Assembly (NCBI RefSeq): GCF_014050145.1
Contig: NZ_JACFYF010000017.1
Span: 1 to 59,746 of the forward strand
DNA length: 59,746 bases
Direction: 5' to 3'
Source of the DNA: Vibrio marinisediminis
Lineage (GTDB): Bacteria; Pseudomonadota; Gammaproteobacteria; Enterobacterales; Vibrionaceae
The translations under genes were made by a program, and so were the position numbers. Shown piece by piece: positions 9,765-20,884 of the stretch (position 1 is its first letter; each line of letters begins with the position of its first letter). The notes beneath the pieces are model-generated. The model searched no databases. It saw only the letters and a list, made by a program, of their open reading frames with translations, and was not told where the DNA came from.

Positions 9765-12332
9765 GTGAAAGCCGAACAAAAACACACTCCAATGATGCAG
9801 CAATATCTTAAGTTAAAAGCTGAAAACCCTGAGATCTTGTTGTTCTATCGTATGGGTGACTTCTACGAGCTTTTTTATGATGACGCAAAACGCGCTTCGC
9901 AATTGCTTGATATCTCGCTAACCAAGCGCGGTTCATCAGCAGGGGAACCGATCCCTATGGCAGGAGTTCCTTACCACGCCGTTGAAGGCTACTTAGCGAA
10001 ACTCGTCCAACTTGGCGAGTCGGTTGCTATCTGTGAGCAAATTGGTGACCCAGCCACCAGCAAAGGCCCTGTCGAGCGTAAAGTGGTGCGTATCGTTACC
10101 CCAGGCACAGTCACTGACGAAGCATTGCTTTCCGAGCGAGTCGATAACCTGATTGCAGCAATTTATCACCATGATGGTAAATTCGGTTACGCCACTCTTG
10201 ATATTACTTCTGGTCGATTCCAATTAACTGAACCAGAAACAGAAGAAGCAATGGCAGCGGAGCTACAGCGCACCTCTCCGCGAGAACTGCTATTTTCCGA
10301 AGATTTTGAACCCGTACACCTAATGGCTGCACGCAGCGGAAACCGCCGCCGACCAGTGTGGGAGTTTGAAATTGATACAGCCAAGCAACAATTAAACCAA
10401 CAGTTTGGTACACGTGACTTAGTCGGTTTTGGCGTTGAACATGCCAAACTCGGTTTGTGTGCCGCGGGTTGTTTGATTCAATACGTAAAAGACACCCAGC
10501 GTACTGCTCTGCCACATATTCGCTCTTTGACTTTTGATCGCCAAGATCACTCCGTTATTCTGGATGCGGCAACTCGTCGTAACCTAGAAATCACCCATAA
10601 TTTATCTGGTGGCTCAGACAATACGCTGGCAGATGTACTGGATAAAACGGCTACGCCTATGGGTAGCCGAATGCTCAAACGCTGGCTACATCAGCCAATG
10701 CGTTGTATTGATACTCTCAACCAACGTCTTGATGCCATCACAGAGATTAAAGAACAAAGCCTATTTGGTGATTTGCAGCCAGTATTAAAGCAAGTTGGTG
10801 ATATCGAGCGTATTCTTGCTCGATTAGCGCTCCGCTCTGCTCGCCCGCGCGACTTGGCGCGTTTGCGTCATGCGATGCAGCAACTGCCAGAACTTGCCGA
10901 TGTATTGTCGGCATTGAATCACCCATACCTTGCTAAGCTCACTCAGTACGCCGCACCAATCGATGATGTGTGCGAATTATTAGAACGAGCCGTCAAAGAG
11001 AACCCTCCGGTTGTGATTCGCGATGGTGGCGTGATTGCCGAAGGTTACGACGCTGAGCTTGATGAGTGGCGCGATCTTGCCAATGGAGCGACCGAATACT
11101 TAGAGAAGTTGGAGCGAGAAGAGCGTGAACGTCATGATATTGATACGCTAAAAGTCGGCTATAACGCGGTTCATGGTTTCTTTATTCAGGTAAGCCGTGG
11201 TCAAAGCCATTTGGTGCCTCCACATTATGTTCGCCGTCAGACACTGAAAAACGCTGAGCGTTATATTATTCCAGAGCTCAAAGAGCACGAAGATAAAGTA
11301 CTCAGTTCTAAGTCGAAAGCACTGGCAATTGAAAAAAGGCTTTGGGAAGAGTTGTTTGACTTATTGATGCCAAGCCTTGAGAAGTTGCAAAATCTTGCCT
11401 CTGCTGTTTCTCAACTTGATGTGCTGCAAAATCTTGCCGAGCGTGCTGATAGCCTAGATTACTGCCGCCCTACAATGAGCGAAAAACCGGGCATTACTAT
11501 CCAAGCCGGTCGCCACCCTGTGGTTGAGCAAGTTATGGATGAGCCTTTCATTGCTAACCCGATAGAACTCAATGCTCAACGTAAAATGTTGATCATTACA
11601 GGTCCAAACATGGGTGGTAAGTCTACTTATATGCGTCAAACAGCATTAATTGCTTTGATGGCACACATAGGCTCGTATGTGCCAGCCGAATCGGCGAACA
11701 TTGGTTCAATTGACCGCATATTTACTCGTATTGGCGCATCTGATGATCTTGCATCAGGTCGCTCTACTTTTATGGTTGAGATGACAGAAACCGCCAATAT
11801 TCTGCACAACGCCACTGAGCGCAGCTTAGTGTTGATGGATGAAATTGGCCGCGGTACCAGTACCTACGATGGCTTATCACTGGCTTGGGCAAGCGCAGAG
11901 TGGCTAGCAAAACAGATTGGTGCGCTAACGCTATTTGCAACTCATTACTTTGAACTTACCGAACTGCCAAGCCAAATAGAGCACCTAGCCAACGTTCACC
12001 TAGATGCGGTTGAACACGGTGACAGCATTGCCTTTATGCACGCCGTACAAGAAGGTGCAGCAAGTAAATCTTATGGTTTAGCTGTCGCAGGGTTAGCCGG
12101 TGTACCGAAGACAGTGATCAAGCAAGCTCGCGCTAAATTAACCCAGCTTGAGCAACTTAGTCATGCTAATGACGCAAATAGCGTACGAACAAGCGCTGTA
12201 GATATTGCCAATCAGCTCAGTTTGATCCCTGAACCGAGTGAAGTTGAAGAGGCATTGGCTAATATTGACCCAGATGATCTAACGCCACGCCAAGCGCTTG
12301 AAGAGCTGTATCGCTTGAAAAAACTGCTTTAG
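9765..12332 (+). CDS. mutS: DNA mismatch repair protein MutS
   Basis: Mismatch-recognition ATPase that starts methyl-directed repair with MutL and MutH. The 855-residue product has the N-terminal mismatch-binding motif with Phe-Tyr-Glu (MGDFYELF, about 32-39), connector, lever and clamp domains, and the ABC-type ATPase with GPNMGGKST at 613-621 and the [13 protein letters not shown] signature near 690. Start is GTG (weak ribosome binding site GAAAGAAG). The C-terminal [16 protein letters not shown] is the tetramerisation helix. It is divergent from pncC. rpoS, the usual Vibrio neighbour downstream, lies 12.4 kb away. Confidence 0.98.
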   Translation: MKAEQKHTPMMQQYLKLKAENPEILLFYRMGDFYELFYDDAKRASQLLDISLTKRGSSAGEPIPMAGVPYHAVEGYLAKLVQLGESVAICEQIGDPATSKGPVERKVVRIVTPGTVTDEALLSERVDNLIAAIYHHDGKFGYATLDITSGRFQLTEPETEEAMAAELQRTSPRELLFSEDFEPVHLMAARSGNRRRPVWEFEIDTAKQQLNQQFGTRDLVGFGVEHAKLGLCAAGCLIQYVKDTQRTALPHIRSLTFDRQDHSVILDAATRRNLEITHNLSGGSDNTLADVLDKTATPMGSRMLKRWLHQPMRCIDTLNQRLDAITEIKEQSLFGDLQPVLKQVGDIERILARLALRSARPRDLARLRHAMQQLPELADVLSALNHPYLAKLTQYAAPIDDVCELLERAVKENPPVVIRDGGVIAEGYDAELDEWRDLANGATEYLEKLEREERERHDIDTLKVGYNAVHGFFIQVSRGQSHLVPPHYVRRQTLKNAERYIIPELKEHEDKVLSSKSKALAIEKRLWEELFDLLMPSLEKLQNLASAVSQLDVLQNLAERADSLDYCRPTMSEKPGITIQAGRHPVVEQVMDEPFIANPIELNAQRKMLIITGPNMGGKSTYMRQTALIALMAHIGSYVPAESANIGSIDRIFTRIGASDDLASGRSTFMVEMTETANILHNATERSLVLMDEIGRGTSTYDGLSLAWASAEWLAKQIGALTLFATHYFELTELPSQIEHLANVHLDAVEHGDSIAFMHAVQEGAASKSYGLAVAGLAGVPKTVIKQARAKLTQLEQLSHANDANSVRTSAVDIANQLSLIPEPSEVEEALANIDPDDLTPRQALEELYRLKKLL

Positions 12333-12354
12333 AAACCTCATACATCCAATGACT

Positions 12355-12380
12355 AGCCGCATCTATGATGCGGCTTTTTT
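12355..12380 (+). terminator. Terminator after mutS
   Basis: Perfect 9-bp stem AGCCGCATC/GATGCGGCT with a TAT loop followed by TTTTT, 22 bp after mutS. Confidence 0.9.
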
Positions 12381-12550
12381 ATCACGCGACGAATGACGGT
12401 TATCGATCGGGCTCAAAGGTCTCAATGATAATTTGTAACAATGAATTTCAATAACCATTAACGCCTCGGAATAAAACCTCTCGCTAATATATCCCCATAA
12501 CGGTTCATTCTATGCTAACTCCAACTGAACTAACTCACTTGGGGATTGTT

Positions 12551-13009
12551 ATGAACAACCAAACTAAGAAGTTACAACGCGGCTTTACACTCATCGAACT
12601 AATGATCGTGGTGGCAATTATTGGCATTCTTGCCGTTTTTTCTGTTCCGGCTTATCAGGACTATACCAAAAAGGCGACTCTCGCCGAATTTCCTACTCTC
12701 GCTGCTGGGGTAAAACTCTCTGTCGATATCTGTGCTCATGAGCACGCGAGTGATAACGCAACATTTAAAACGAACTGTATAACCTCTGCTGGCAACGTCC
12801 CTAGTGCGTCAATCAACAACGTAGATGTAGTGGCGAAGATCATCTCATCGGCAGTAGCGGTCGAAGCAAAAGCCTCAGCAGATAAAGGACCAATTAAATC
12901 GGGTGAATCGTACATTCTCACCGCCACATACTCGGCAAACGGAGTTACTTGGAAAGCCAGTTGTAAAGATGATGGCGGTAACTCACAGAGCAGCTATTGC
13001 CCTGATTAG
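12551..13009 (+). CDS. pilA: Type IV prepilin PilA
   Basis: Major or minor subunit of a PilA-type type IV pilus, built in the inner membrane and extended through the outer membrane. The 152-residue preprotein has an 11-residue basic leader ending in Gly (KKLQRG), cleaved before Phe, giving the class IVa N-terminus [17 protein letters not shown] with the key Glu5. Four Cys residues (the last pair near the C-terminus) can form two disulfides. I use ATG 12551 with GGGGA upstream, not the longer frame from 12512. The globular part is not familiar to me; this region is usually strain-variable in vibrios. Confidence 0.93.
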   Translation: MNNQTKKLQRGFTLIELMIVVAIIGILAVFSVPAYQDYTKKATLAEFPTLAAGVKLSVDICAHEHASDNATFKTNCITSAGNVPSASINNVDVVAKIISSAVAVEAKASADKGPIKSGESYILTATYSANGVTWKASCKDDGGNSQSSYCPD

Positions 13010-13024
13010 TCGACCGTTCTCTTT

Positions 13025-14707
13025 ATGAGTCAATCACTAATAAAGGTTTTAATAGACACTGGCGAGCTTGATGACGAACTTGCTCGCCAATTGACATCGC
13101 TTTTGAAAGCACCACAGCTTAATAACGATGCCATTTTGCAAGTGATAACAGCAACGGATTTAGCACAAACGACAAGTCGATTACTGGGGATTCCTTTAGT
13201 CAACCTTCAAGAGTATGACTTTAACTCTTTATGTCATCACTTGGGTTTAAGCTCGTTGATTCAAAAATACTGCGCTATTCCTATTGGACATAGCGACCAA
13301 ACTCTCACGTTAGCCACCAGTGACCCAACCAATAGTGAAATCGAAAACGAATTCCGTTTTGCCACGGGGTTAAACATCGAACTGGTGATCGCCGACATCA
13401 ATTCAATCAAAAAAGCCATTCACTCCCTCTATGGGCGTAATATTCCTTCAGGAGGATCCAGTAAGAAAGAGATCAATGCACTGGATCTTGCCCGCATGGT
13501 CGATCTCTCCGACGAAGAGTTGGGCAATATAGAAGACTTAAGCCAAGACGATGCGCCAGTCAGCCGGTATATACATCAGGTATTATTAGAGGCAGTGCGT
13601 AAAGGCGCTTCTGATATTCACTTTGAGCCCTATGAGGATAGCTACCGCATACGACTACGCTGCGATGGCATCTTACTGGAAACTCATCAACCAGCAGTAC
13701 AACTTGGGCGACGTCTGTCGACTCGCGTTAAGATTCTATCCAACTTAGACATTGCAGAACGACGGTTACCCCAAGACGGGCGCAGTAAGCTTAAACTCAA
13801 CTCCGAACTGTCGGTTGATATGCGAGTATCCACACTACCTACACTGTGGGGAGAAAAAGTCGTACTTAGATTATTGGAAAGCAGCGCAACCCAACTCGAC
13901 ATCAACAAGCTAGGTTATAACGAACAGCAAAAACAGATTTACCTAAACGCGCTTAAAAAGCCGCAAGGTTTAATCTTAATGACCGGTCCTACAGGCAGCG
14001 GCAAAACCATATCGTTATATTCAGGACTCGCCATACTCAATACCACACAAGTCAACATCGCCACCGCTGAAGACCCCGTTGAAATCAACTTACCTGGAAT
14101 AAACCAAGTACAAGTGCAGCCGCACATCGGTTTCGATTTTGCCGCTGCGCTGCGTTCTTTCTTGCGCCAAGATCCTGATATTGTGATGGTGGGTGAAATA
14201 CGAGATTTGGAAACAGCTGAAATTGCCATTAAAGCCTCACAAACTGGTCACTTAGTGCTTTCTACATTGCACACAAATTCAGCCGCCGAAACCTTAGTAA
14301 GGTTGCAAAATATGGGGATTCAACCTTACAACATCGCTTCTTCGCTCAGTCTTGTAATTGCCCAAAGGTTAGTTCGGCTTTTGTGCCCAAATTGTAAACA
14401 GCGCTACCACATCAGCGCTGAACAATCCCAACAACTCAACCTTCCGAGTAGCCAAACACTATTTCAAGCCAATAGGCATGGCTGCGAAAACTGCAATAGT
14501 GGCTATTCAGGGCGAGTCGGTCTGTTTGAAATGATGGAAAATACCTCAGATCTGAATCAGGCAATATTAACCAGTGCTGATGCGCGCACAATCGAAGCAA
14601 TAGCTGTCAAACAAGGTATGACAACGTTAAGAATGTCAGGTATTGAGAAACTTGCTCAAGGCTTAACCAGTTTCGAAGAGTTACAACGAATCCTCTATTT
14701 CTCGTAA
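13025..14707 (+). CDS. pilB: Type IV pilus assembly ATPase PilB
   Basis: Cytoplasmic hexameric ATPase that powers pilus extension. The 560-residue product has an N-terminal GspE_N-type domain, Walker A GPTGSGKT at 321-328, the Asp box and Walker B (EDPVEINLPG, DPDIVMVGEIRD), and a His box (TGHLVLSTLHTN). A tetracysteine zinc motif (CPNC near 454-457 and CENC near 487-490) is typical of PilB/GspE. It starts 15 bp after pilA and 10 bp before pilC, in one operon. Confidence 0.97.
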   Translation: MSQSLIKVLIDTGELDDELARQLTSLLKAPQLNNDAILQVITATDLAQTTSRLLGIPLVNLQEYDFNSLCHHLGLSSLIQKYCAIPIGHSDQTLTLATSDPTNSEIENEFRFATGLNIELVIADINSIKKAIHSLYGRNIPSGGSSKKEINALDLARMVDLSDEELGNIEDLSQDDAPVSRYIHQVLLEAVRKGASDIHFEPYEDSYRIRLRCDGILLETHQPAVQLGRRLSTRVKILSNLDIAERRLPQDGRSKLKLNSELSVDMRVSTLPTLWGEKVVLRLLESSATQLDINKLGYNEQQKQIYLNALKKPQGLILMTGPTGSGKTISLYSGLAILNTTQVNIATAEDPVEINLPGINQVQVQPHIGFDFAAALRSFLRQDPDIVMVGEIRDLETAEIAIKASQTGHLVLSTLHTNSAAETLVRLQNMGIQPYNIASSLSLVIAQRLVRLLCPNCKQRYHISAEQSQQLNLPSSQTLFQANRHGCENCNSGYSGRVGLFEMMENTSDLNQAILTSADARTIEAIAVKQGMTTLRMSGIEKLAQGLTSFEELQRILYFS

Positions 14708-14717
14708 GGATTAGCCA

Positions 14718-15941
14718 ATGAAGCCCAAGCGCCCAATTGAACTGAAAAACTATCGCTGGAAAGGGATCAATAACCTTGGTCGACCGACGTCTGGCTACAT
14801 GTTGGCACTTAGTGAAGCGGAAGTGCGTGATAAGCTAAAACAACAAAAAATAAGCATCAAAAGCTTAAAAGCCAAGAAAATTTCATCTATCCGCAAGCAA
14901 CTAGAACGAATCAAGGCTAAAGATATCACTCTACTCACTCGTCAATTAGCCACTATGCTAACCACGGGCATACCTATAGTTCAAGCACTCAAACTTGTCA
15001 GCGATAATCATCGCAAAGCTGAAATGAAGTCTCTTTTATTGTCATTGAACAAAAGCATTGAATCAGGCACACCACTCTCGATTGCGTTGAAAGCCAACCG
15101 ACATTTCGATTCGCTCTATGTTGAACTTGTTGCTTCCGGCGAAGCGGCAGGTAATCTTGCTGGCATATTTCAACGTATCGCCAGTTACCGTGAGAAGTCT
15201 GAACGATTAAGAACGAAAGTCATTAAGGCGATGATTTATCCGTGTATGATCTTATTGGTTGCGATTGTCGTCAGTTATTTAATGCTCGCCGTGGTTATCC
15301 CTGAATTTGAAGGTATGTTTCATAGCTTTGGTTCAGAACTACCATGGTTTACACAGCAAGTCTTATCTGTCTCACATTTCACCCAATCACACAGTCTCAA
15401 CATTGCCGGAGGGTTATTCGTACTCATCATTACGCTAAAAGTGCTCCGTTCGCGATCGTCGCGATTTCGACTGTTATTAAGTCGCCTTAGCCTCAAAATA
15501 CCTATCACTGGCAAGATTATGTCAAAAGCAGCCATTGCCAAATTCAGCCGAACCTTAGCCACCAGTTTTGGTGCTGGTATTCCCATCCTTTCATGCCTAC
15601 AAACCTCAGCAAAAACAGCCAATCAACTGCACTATCAAATCGCGTTAGACTCTGTCTACAAAGATACTGCCGCAGGGATGCCACTGTATTTAGCGATGCG
15701 ATACGCGGATGTGTTTCCTGAAATGACACTGCAAATGGTGATGATTGGTGAAGAGTCGGGGCAATTGGACGATATGCTCAACAAAGTCGCCACTATCTAT
15801 GAGACCGAAATTGACGATACAATCGACAACTTAGGTAAAATCATTGAACCAATGATCATCATCTTTCTCAGTCTCATTGTCGGCAGCTTAGTCATCGCTA
15901 TTTACTTGCCCATCTTTAACTTGATGGATGTAATAGGCTAA
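14718..15941 (+). CDS. pilC: Type IV pilus inner-membrane platform protein PilC
   Basis: Polytopic inner-membrane protein that couples the PilB motor to pilin assembly. The 407-residue product has two GspF domains (about 65-195 and 270-395), each followed by hydrophobic segments ([20 protein letters not shown] region and the C-terminal [20 protein letters not shown] segment). The N-terminal cytoplasmic part is rich in Lys. Spacing of 10 bp from pilB indicates translation in the same transcript. Confidence 0.96.
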   Translation: MKPKRPIELKNYRWKGINNLGRPTSGYMLALSEAEVRDKLKQQKISIKSLKAKKISSIRKQLERIKAKDITLLTRQLATMLTTGIPIVQALKLVSDNHRKAEMKSLLLSLNKSIESGTPLSIALKANRHFDSLYVELVASGEAAGNLAGIFQRIASYREKSERLRTKVIKAMIYPCMILLVAIVVSYLMLAVVIPEFEGMFHSFGSELPWFTQQVLSVSHFTQSHSLNIAGGLFVLIITLKVLRSRSSRFRLLLSRLSLKIPITGKIMSKAAIAKFSRTLATSFGAGIPILSCLQTSAKTANQLHYQIALDSVYKDTAAGMPLYLAMRYADVFPEMTLQMVMIGEESGQLDDMLNKVATIYETEIDDTIDNLGKIIEPMIIIFLSLIVGSLVIAIYLPIFNLMDVIG

Positions 15942-15991
15942 GATAGCAGCTTAACGGTTCTTTCCATCTCTTTCATATAACTGAGTTTTCT

Positions 15992-16861
15992 ATGGCTGTA
16001 TTTCTTCACTACCCTTGGCTGTTTCCAATGTTAGCCACTATTTTCGGTCTTATTGTCGGTAGTTTTCTCAATGTGGTCATACATCGCCTACCAATTATGA
16101 TGGAGCGTGAATGGCGCAAAGAGTGTAATGAGAGCTTTGCTGAATGCAACCTAGAGATAGATAACAACACCTATAACCTCAGTATTCCGCGCTCTGCCTG
16201 CCCAAGCTGTCACACTCCGATCCGCGCCATTGACAACATACCTGTGTTAAGTTGGCTCATGCTAAAAGGCAAATGCCGCCAATGCCATGCCAGTATCAGT
16301 GCTCGCTATCCGCTGATTGAAATGTTAACCGCAACACTCTGCCTATTAGTGGCTTGGCAATTTGGATTTAGCTACTTCTCCGTCGCGCTGTTATTCTTTA
16401 CTTTCGTGCTCATTGCCGCCACTTTTATCGATTTAGACACCATGCTACTGCCAGACCAGCTGACACTACCTCTGGTGTGGGCGGGCATCAGCTTATCACT
16501 ATTTGGCATAAGCCCTGTCCCTCTTCAAGATGCCGTTATCGGTGCAATGGCGGGGTACCTATGTTTATGGAGTGTTTATTGGGGCTTCAAACTAATAACA
16601 GGCAAAGAAGGTATGGGCTATGGGGACTTTAAATTATTAGCGGCTCTTGGTGCCTGGTTAGGGTGGCAATATCTGCCAATGATTATTCTTATATCATCAC
16701 TTGTTGGTCTCGTTTTTGGCATCATCCAACTTAGAATGCAGAAAAAAGGTATCGACAAGGCGTTTCCATTTGGTCCTTACCTAGCCATTGCAGGATTAAT
16801 AGCCATGCTATGGGGAGATGAAATCCTACAACACTATTATCGTTTTTTACTGGGAGCCTAA
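15992..16861 (+). CDS. pilD: Prepilin peptidase / N-methyltransferase PilD
   Basis: Inner-membrane aspartic protease that cuts the leader of PilA and of type II secretion pseudopilins and methylates the new N-terminal Phe. The 289-residue product has the N-terminal [12 protein letters not shown] segment, the zinc-binding pairs CPSC (70-73) and CRQC (about 95-98), and the catalytic GMGYGDFK motif at 207-214, with a second catalytic Asp in [11 protein letters not shown] near 150. About eight membrane segments are visible. The stop codon is one base from the coaE start, so the two are co-translated. Confidence 0.97.
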   Translation: MAVFLHYPWLFPMLATIFGLIVGSFLNVVIHRLPIMMEREWRKECNESFAECNLEIDNNTYNLSIPRSACPSCHTPIRAIDNIPVLSWLMLKGKCRQCHASISARYPLIEMLTATLCLLVAWQFGFSYFSVALLFFTFVLIAATFIDLDTMLLPDQLTLPLVWAGISLSLFGISPVPLQDAVIGAMAGYLCLWSVYWGFKLITGKEGMGYGDFKLLAALGAWLGWQYLPMIILISSLVGLVFGIIQLRMQKKGIDKAFPFGPYLAIAGLIAMLWGDEILQHYYRFLLGA

Positions 16862-16862
16862 C

Positions 16863-17471
16863 ATGACTTTAGTCATCGGATTAACGGGTGGTATTGCCAG
16901 CGGTAAAACCACCGTCGCTAACCTTTTTCGCGACCAATTTGCGATCGATATAGTGGATGCGGATGTCGTTGCTCGCGAAGTGGTTGAGCCAAACAGTGAA
17001 GGGTTAAGAGAAATAACCCAGCGCTATGGGCAAAAGATACTGCAACAAGATGGTAGTTTAAACCGCCCTGCACTGCGTGAAATAATCTTTGCCAATAAAG
17101 AAGAGAAACAATGGCTCGATGCACTGCTTCACCCAATGATCCGTCATGAAATGAAACAGCAACTCAAACAAGTAACTTCTGATTACGCATTGCTGGTGAT
17201 CCCGCTAATGGTTGAGAACAACTTGCAACAGTTAGCCGATCGCGTATTAGTTGTCGATGTGGAAGAAGAAATACAGATCGAACGCACCATGAACCGTGAT
17301 GACGTCTCCCGTCAGCAAGCGCAATCAATCGTTCAATCTCAAGCTAGCCGAGAACAACGCCTCGCAATCGCGGATGATGTGATTAAAAACCATACACAAA
17401 ACCAACAACTTTTGCCCCAAATCACAGAATTACACAAAAAGTACCTAGAAATGTGTAGGGCAAATCTGTGA
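16863..17471 (+). CDS. coaE: Dephospho-CoA kinase
   Basis: Catalyses the last step of coenzyme A synthesis by phosphorylating the 3'-OH of dephospho-CoA. The 202-residue product has the P-loop [12 protein letters not shown] at 6-17 and the lid and substrate-binding residues typical of the family ([12 protein letters not shown]). ATG 16863 is one base after the pilD stop. The coaE-zapD-yacG order next to pil genes is shared with enterobacteria, where relics of the same cluster occur. Confidence 0.97.
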   Translation: MTLVIGLTGGIASGKTTVANLFRDQFAIDIVDADVVAREVVEPNSEGLREITQRYGQKILQQDGSLNRPALREIIFANKEEKQWLDALLHPMIRHEMKQQLKQVTSDYALLVIPLMVENNLQQLADRVLVVDVEEEIQIERTMNRDDVSRQQAQSIVQSQASREQRLAIADDVIKNHTQNQQLLPQITELHKKYLEMCRANL

Positions 17472-17505
17472 AAATAAAGCTTCAAATTTCCAGGGCGACC
17501 GCTTA

Positions 17506-18246
17506 ATGACCACGCAATATTTCGAACATCCATTGAATGAGAAAACTAGAATCTACTTGCGTGTAGAGGCGTTGCTACATCAGTTAGATGTCTCTTCGAA
17601 ATTTAGCAATGAATTGCAGCATCTCAACTTCTTCCGTGCCCTGTTTGATTTACTGGAAATCTTTGAACAAATCCAATTGAAAAGTGAACTGGCAAAAGAT
17701 ATTGAGAAGCAACGATTGACCTACCGTACTTGGCTCAACGTCGAAGGTGTCGATCAAGATATGCTACAAAGCATCTTGCAAGAGGTTGATCAAGCACACA
17801 GCGAATTAATGTCAGCAGAACGCTTTGGACAAAGTTTAAAAGAAGACCGCTTTTTAAGTGCCATTCGACAGCGCTTTAACTTGCCCGGTGGCGCATGTTG
17901 TTTTGACCTACCCGCACTGCATCATTGGCGTCATTTGCCTAATGACGCTAAACAGCAAGATACCCGTAGCTGGATGGAAACACTCAGTTCACTTTCTAAT
18001 GCTCTCAAATTGTGGCTACGTCTTACCCGAGAAACGGGGCGATTCCAAGCTCAGCTTGCCCACAATGCATTTTTCCAAAGTGATGCTGAAGAAGCGAATA
18101 TCCTGCGACTAAATATCCCTATGCACTACAGTGTTTACCCGATGATTTCCGGTCATAAGAACCGTTTTGCCATCAAGTTTATTGATTTTAAATCAGGTCA
18201 AGCATACACCGGTGATATTGAGTTTGACCTTGCGGTGTGTTGCTAA
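17506..18246 (+). CDS. zapD: Cell division protein ZapD
   Basis: FtsZ-associated protein that bundles protofilaments and stabilises the Z-ring at midcell. The 246-residue product begins [14 protein letters not shown] and contains the conserved LRLTRETG and [11 protein letters not shown](K) segments of the ZapD (DUF1342) family: a helical N-terminal half and a beta-rich C-terminal half. The ribosome binding site (AGGGCG) is modest. It follows coaE by 34 bp. Confidence 0.96.
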   Translation: MTTQYFEHPLNEKTRIYLRVEALLHQLDVSSKFSNELQHLNFFRALFDLLEIFEQIQLKSELAKDIEKQRLTYRTWLNVEGVDQDMLQSILQEVDQAHSELMSAERFGQSLKEDRFLSAIRQRFNLPGGACCFDLPALHHWRHLPNDAKQQDTRSWMETLSSLSNALKLWLRLTRETGRFQAQLAHNAFFQSDAEEANILRLNIPMHYSVYPMISGHKNRFAIKFIDFKSGQAYTGDIEFDLAVCC

Positions 18247-18306
18247 CTTACCGAGCGATAGCAGAATTGCTATACTGCCTTTAACTTTTTCTATTTAGAT
18301 AGTGTT

Positions 18307-18501
18307 ATGACTAAAATAACCAAAGTAGCTTGCCCACAATGTGGTACTCAAGTCATTTGGGGTGAGCAAAGCCCTTACCGACCATTCTGCAGCAAGAAGT
18401 GCCAAATGATTGATTTTGGCGAATGGGCTGATGAAGAAAACAGTATTGCAGGTGCGCCTGATATGTCTGACAGCGATGGTTGGTCCGAAGACCAGTATTA
18501 A
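18307..18501 (+). CDS. yacG: DNA gyrase inhibitor YacG (zinc protein)
   Basis: Small zinc protein that binds GyrB and blocks DNA binding by gyrase in E. coli. The 64 residues carry a four-Cys site, Cys9-x2-Cys12 and Cys28-x3-Cys32, followed by the [10 protein letters not shown] segment and an acidic C-terminal tail, as in the family. It is the last gene of the pil-coaE-zapD-yacG run, before the terminator at 18526. Confidence 0.95.
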   Translation: MTKITKVACPQCGTQVIWGEQSPYRPFCSKKCQMIDFGEWADEENSIAGAPDMSDSDGWSEDQY

Positions 18502-18525
18502 GTCAGCTGCTCTTAAAAAATCCTA

Positions 18526-18556
18526 AAGGTTGATGTTATCCATCAGCCTTTTTTAT
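18526..18556 (+). terminator. Terminator after yacG
   Basis: Stem AAGGTTGATG/CATCAGCCTT (one T-G wobble) with loop TTATC and a TTTTTT tail, 25 bp after yacG. Confidence 0.8.
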
Positions 18557-18621
18557 TGCCTCTAATTCATCACTCTAGAAGAAGCCCTTGCTAGCCAACC
18601 TATCTTTTACAAATCATAGAG

Positions 18622-18654
18622 ATAAAAAAACGGGGTTGATTGCTCAACCCCGTT
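18622..18654 (-). terminator. Terminator after rplS
   Basis: Minus-strand stem AACGGGGTTGA/TCAACCCCGTT with a GCAA-type loop followed by TTTTTTATC. It ends the rpsP-rimM-trmD-rplS operon. Confidence 0.9.
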
Positions 18655-18682
18655 AATTACTATGAGAACGCTAGTTATAGCA

Positions 18683-19036
18683 TTACTTCTTAGCAAGTTT
18701 CTCTTTGATACGAGCTGACTTACCAGAACGCTCACGTAGGTAGTACAGTTTGGCACGACGTACTGCACCGCGGCGTTTAACTTCAATGCTATCAACGATT
18801 GGAGAGTGAGTTTGGAACGTACGCTCAACACCTTCACCGTTAGAAATTTTACGTACAGTGAATGCAGAGTGTAGACCACGGTTACGGATTGCGATTACAA
18901 CGCCTTCGAAAGCCTGTAGACGCTCACGTTCACCTTCTTTTACCTTAACTTGAACTACAACAGTGTCACCTGGTGCAAATTTAGGTAGGCCTGATTTCAG
19001 TTGCTCTTCTTCAAGAGCTTTGATGATGTTACTCAT
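18683..19036 (-). CDS. rplS: 50S ribosomal protein L19
   Basis: Large-subunit protein at the interface with the 30S subunit. The 117 residues match the bacterial L19 family throughout ([54 protein letters not shown]). Last gene of the rpsP-rimM-trmD-rplS operon, 45 bp after trmD. Codon use is of the highly expressed type. Confidence 0.99.
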   Translation of the reverse strand: MSNIIKALEEEQLKSGLPKFAPGDTVVVQVKVKEGERERLQAFEGVVIAIRNRGLHSAFTVRKISNGEGVERTFQTHSPIVDSIEVKRRGAVRRAKLYYLRERSGKSARIKEKLAKK

Positions 19037-19081
19037 TTTATTAAATTCCTAGAATAAACTGATACTAATTAAATTAGGTTA

Positions 19082-19822
19082 CTAAGCCTGATATTCTTTT
19101 ATGAATTCAGCCAGTAATTGTTCCTGATCGTCAGTCAGAGCTAGGTTTTCCAGAAGCTCTGGTCTTCTTAGCCAAGTACGGCCCAGCGACTGCTTTAATC
19201 GCCAGTGACGAATATCCTTATGATTGCCTGACATCAGTACCGCAGGTACTTCTTTGCCATCCAATACTTCAGGACGCGTATAGTGAGGACAATCCAACAA
19301 ACCATTTGCAAAAGAATCTTCTTCTGCAGACGCAAAGTCTCCAAGCACTCCAGGTATAAACCTTGAGACCGAGTCAATAAGCGTCATGGCTGGGATTTCT
19401 CCCCCCGTCATCACAAAATCCCCAATCGACCATTCTTCGTCGACTTCAGATTGAATGATGCGCTCATCTACCCCTTCGTAGCGACCACATATAAGAAGTA
19501 AATTCTCATTTGTTGCCAGCTCTTCAACCCCTTTTTGGTCAAGTTTTCGACCTTGAGGTGATAGATAAATGACTTTCGTCTTACCCGGTGAAGTCTGTTT
19601 GGCAGCATGAATGGCATCGCGCAAAGGCTGCACCATCATCAACATACCTGGACCACCACCGTATGGTCTATCATCGACAGTGCGATGTTTGTCATGAGTG
19701 AAATCACGAGGATTCCAAGTCTCAATAGACAATAGACCTTTTTTAACCGCTTGACCTGTTACTCCAAAATCAGTAACGCTGCGGAACATTTCAGGAAAAA
19801 GGCTAATTATGCCAACCCACAT
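19082..19822 (-). CDS. trmD: tRNA (guanine-N1-)-methyltransferase TrmD
   Basis: Methylates G37 next to the anticodon of tRNAs reading CNN codons, which prevents +1 frameshifting. The 246-residue product has the SPOUT fold markers: SLFPEMF near 7-13, [12 protein letters not shown] near 52-63, the trefoil-knot segment [11 protein letters not shown] near 110-120 and [11 protein letters not shown] near 132-142. The catalytic Asp lies in the C-terminal domain. It is 25 bp from rimM in the four-gene operon. Confidence 0.98.
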   Translation of the reverse strand: MWVGIISLFPEMFRSVTDFGVTGQAVKKGLLSIETWNPRDFTHDKHRTVDDRPYGGGPGMLMMVQPLRDAIHAAKQTSPGKTKVIYLSPQGRKLDQKGVEELATNENLLLICGRYEGVDERIIQSEVDEEWSIGDFVMTGGEIPAMTLIDSVSRFIPGVLGDFASAEEDSFANGLLDCPHYTRPEVLDGKEVPAVLMSGNHKDIRHWRLKQSLGRTWLRRPELLENLALTDDQEQLLAEFIKEYQA

Positions 19823-19847
19823 TGTTCAATCGCTCCGTTACTTGGAG

Positions 19848-20396
19848 TTAGAATCCAGGATCCCAGTCAACTTCGATCCGTTGAGCTTCGCGATCAACTT
19901 TAATGATCACTTGCTCTTCAAGGAACGGAATTAATCGTTCCTTTTGCCCGAAAGCATCTTTAAGATTTGCTTTAACTACTAGAACATCGTTTGAGCCAGT
20001 TTCTAGAATGTCTGTAACAACACCTAGATCGTAACCTTTAGTGGTTGCGACTTGCATACCAAACAATTCACGCCAGTAGAATTCATCTTCTGACAATTCT
20101 GGTAGTACTGCAGGGTCGATAGCAATTTCAAAGTTTGTCATCAGTTGCGCGTCTTCACGAACATCTAATCCAGCTAGTTTACAAACATAACCTTGGCCAT
20201 GACGTTTCCAGCTTTCTACTTTGTACTCAACCCACTCGCCCTTATGGCTTAAATACCAAGGGCTGTAATCGAAAATGCTTTCAGCATTGTCTGTGTAGGA
20301 AAAAACCTTGAGCCAACCTCGAATGCCATAAGTAGCACCAAACTTGCCTACAACAATCTTGTTATCGCTCATTGCTTCTTTACCTTTCATCGACAT
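19848..20396 (-). CDS. rimM: Ribosome maturation factor RimM
   Basis: Binds S19 and assists maturation of the 30S head. The 182-residue product has the N-terminal RimM domain ([20 protein letters not shown]) and C-terminal PRC-barrel domain ([27 protein letters not shown] at the end). Vibrio homologues begin MSMKGKE as here, so I keep ATG 20396, although ATG 20372 has the better upstream purine stretch (AAAGGTAAAGAAG). Second gene of the operon. Confidence 0.96.
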   Translation of the reverse strand: MSMKGKEAMSDNKIVVGKFGATYGIRGWLKVFSYTDNAESIFDYSPWYLSHKGEWVEYKVESWKRHGQGYVCKLAGLDVREDAQLMTNFEIAIDPAVLPELSEDEFYWRELFGMQVATTKGYDLGVVTDILETGSNDVLVVKANLKDAFGQKERLIPFLEEQVIIKVDREAQRIEVDWDPGF

Positions 20397-20423
20397 AAGC
20401 TAATTTCTACTTCTTAGTAAGAA

Positions 20424-20672
20424 TTAAGCCGCTTTTTGAGCGTCTTTAACTAGCTTAGCAACGCGGTCAGATACAGACGCGCCTTGACCAACCCAATGGT
20501 TAACGCGGTCTAGGTCTAGACGTAGACCTTCTTCTTGACCTTGAGCTGTTGGGTTAAAGAAACCAACTTTCTCGATGAAACGGCCAGTTGCAGCGTTGCG
20601 GCTATCCGCAACTACGATTTGATAGAATGGACGCTTTTTAGCGCCGTGACGTGCCAAACGAATGGTTACCAT
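20424..20672 (-). CDS. rpsP: 30S ribosomal protein S16
   Basis: Small-subunit assembly protein. The 82 residues match S16 ([16 protein letters not shown] at the N-terminus, FNPTAQG). It is the first gene of the rpsP-rimM-trmD-rplS operon and has an AGAGGAC ribosome binding site. Confidence 0.99.
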   Translation of the reverse strand: MVTIRLARHGAKKRPFYQIVVADSRNAATGRFIEKVGFFNPTAQGQEEGLRLDLDRVNHWVGQGASVSDRVAKLVKDAQKAA

Positions 20673-20768
20673 GTCGTCCTCTTTGCTTTCTCAAAAATTA
20701 AATTAACCCCAATAACCGTCTAGCTTTGCTATACAGTTTGGGGTCTCGTGCCAAAATAAAGCTCCGGA

Positions 20769-20796
20769 ATTTTACTCTTATTCAGGAGCAATGCAA
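20769..20796 (-). promoter_or_regulatory. Likely promoter of the rpsP operon
   Basis: The minus strand has TTGCAT and TAAAAT with a 16-bp spacer, about 97 bp before rpsP. A weaker TTGGCA/TATAGC pair lies downstream. CCCCAA and TTGGGG segments in the leader could pair around a 27-nt loop. Confidence 0.5.
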
Positions 20797-20884
20797 GGTC
20801 TTTAGCTATTTTTTCACCACCACAAATTGGCTAATAAGTGTGTGACATAGCTAACACCTTGAAACTTCAATTATGCTTGGATGA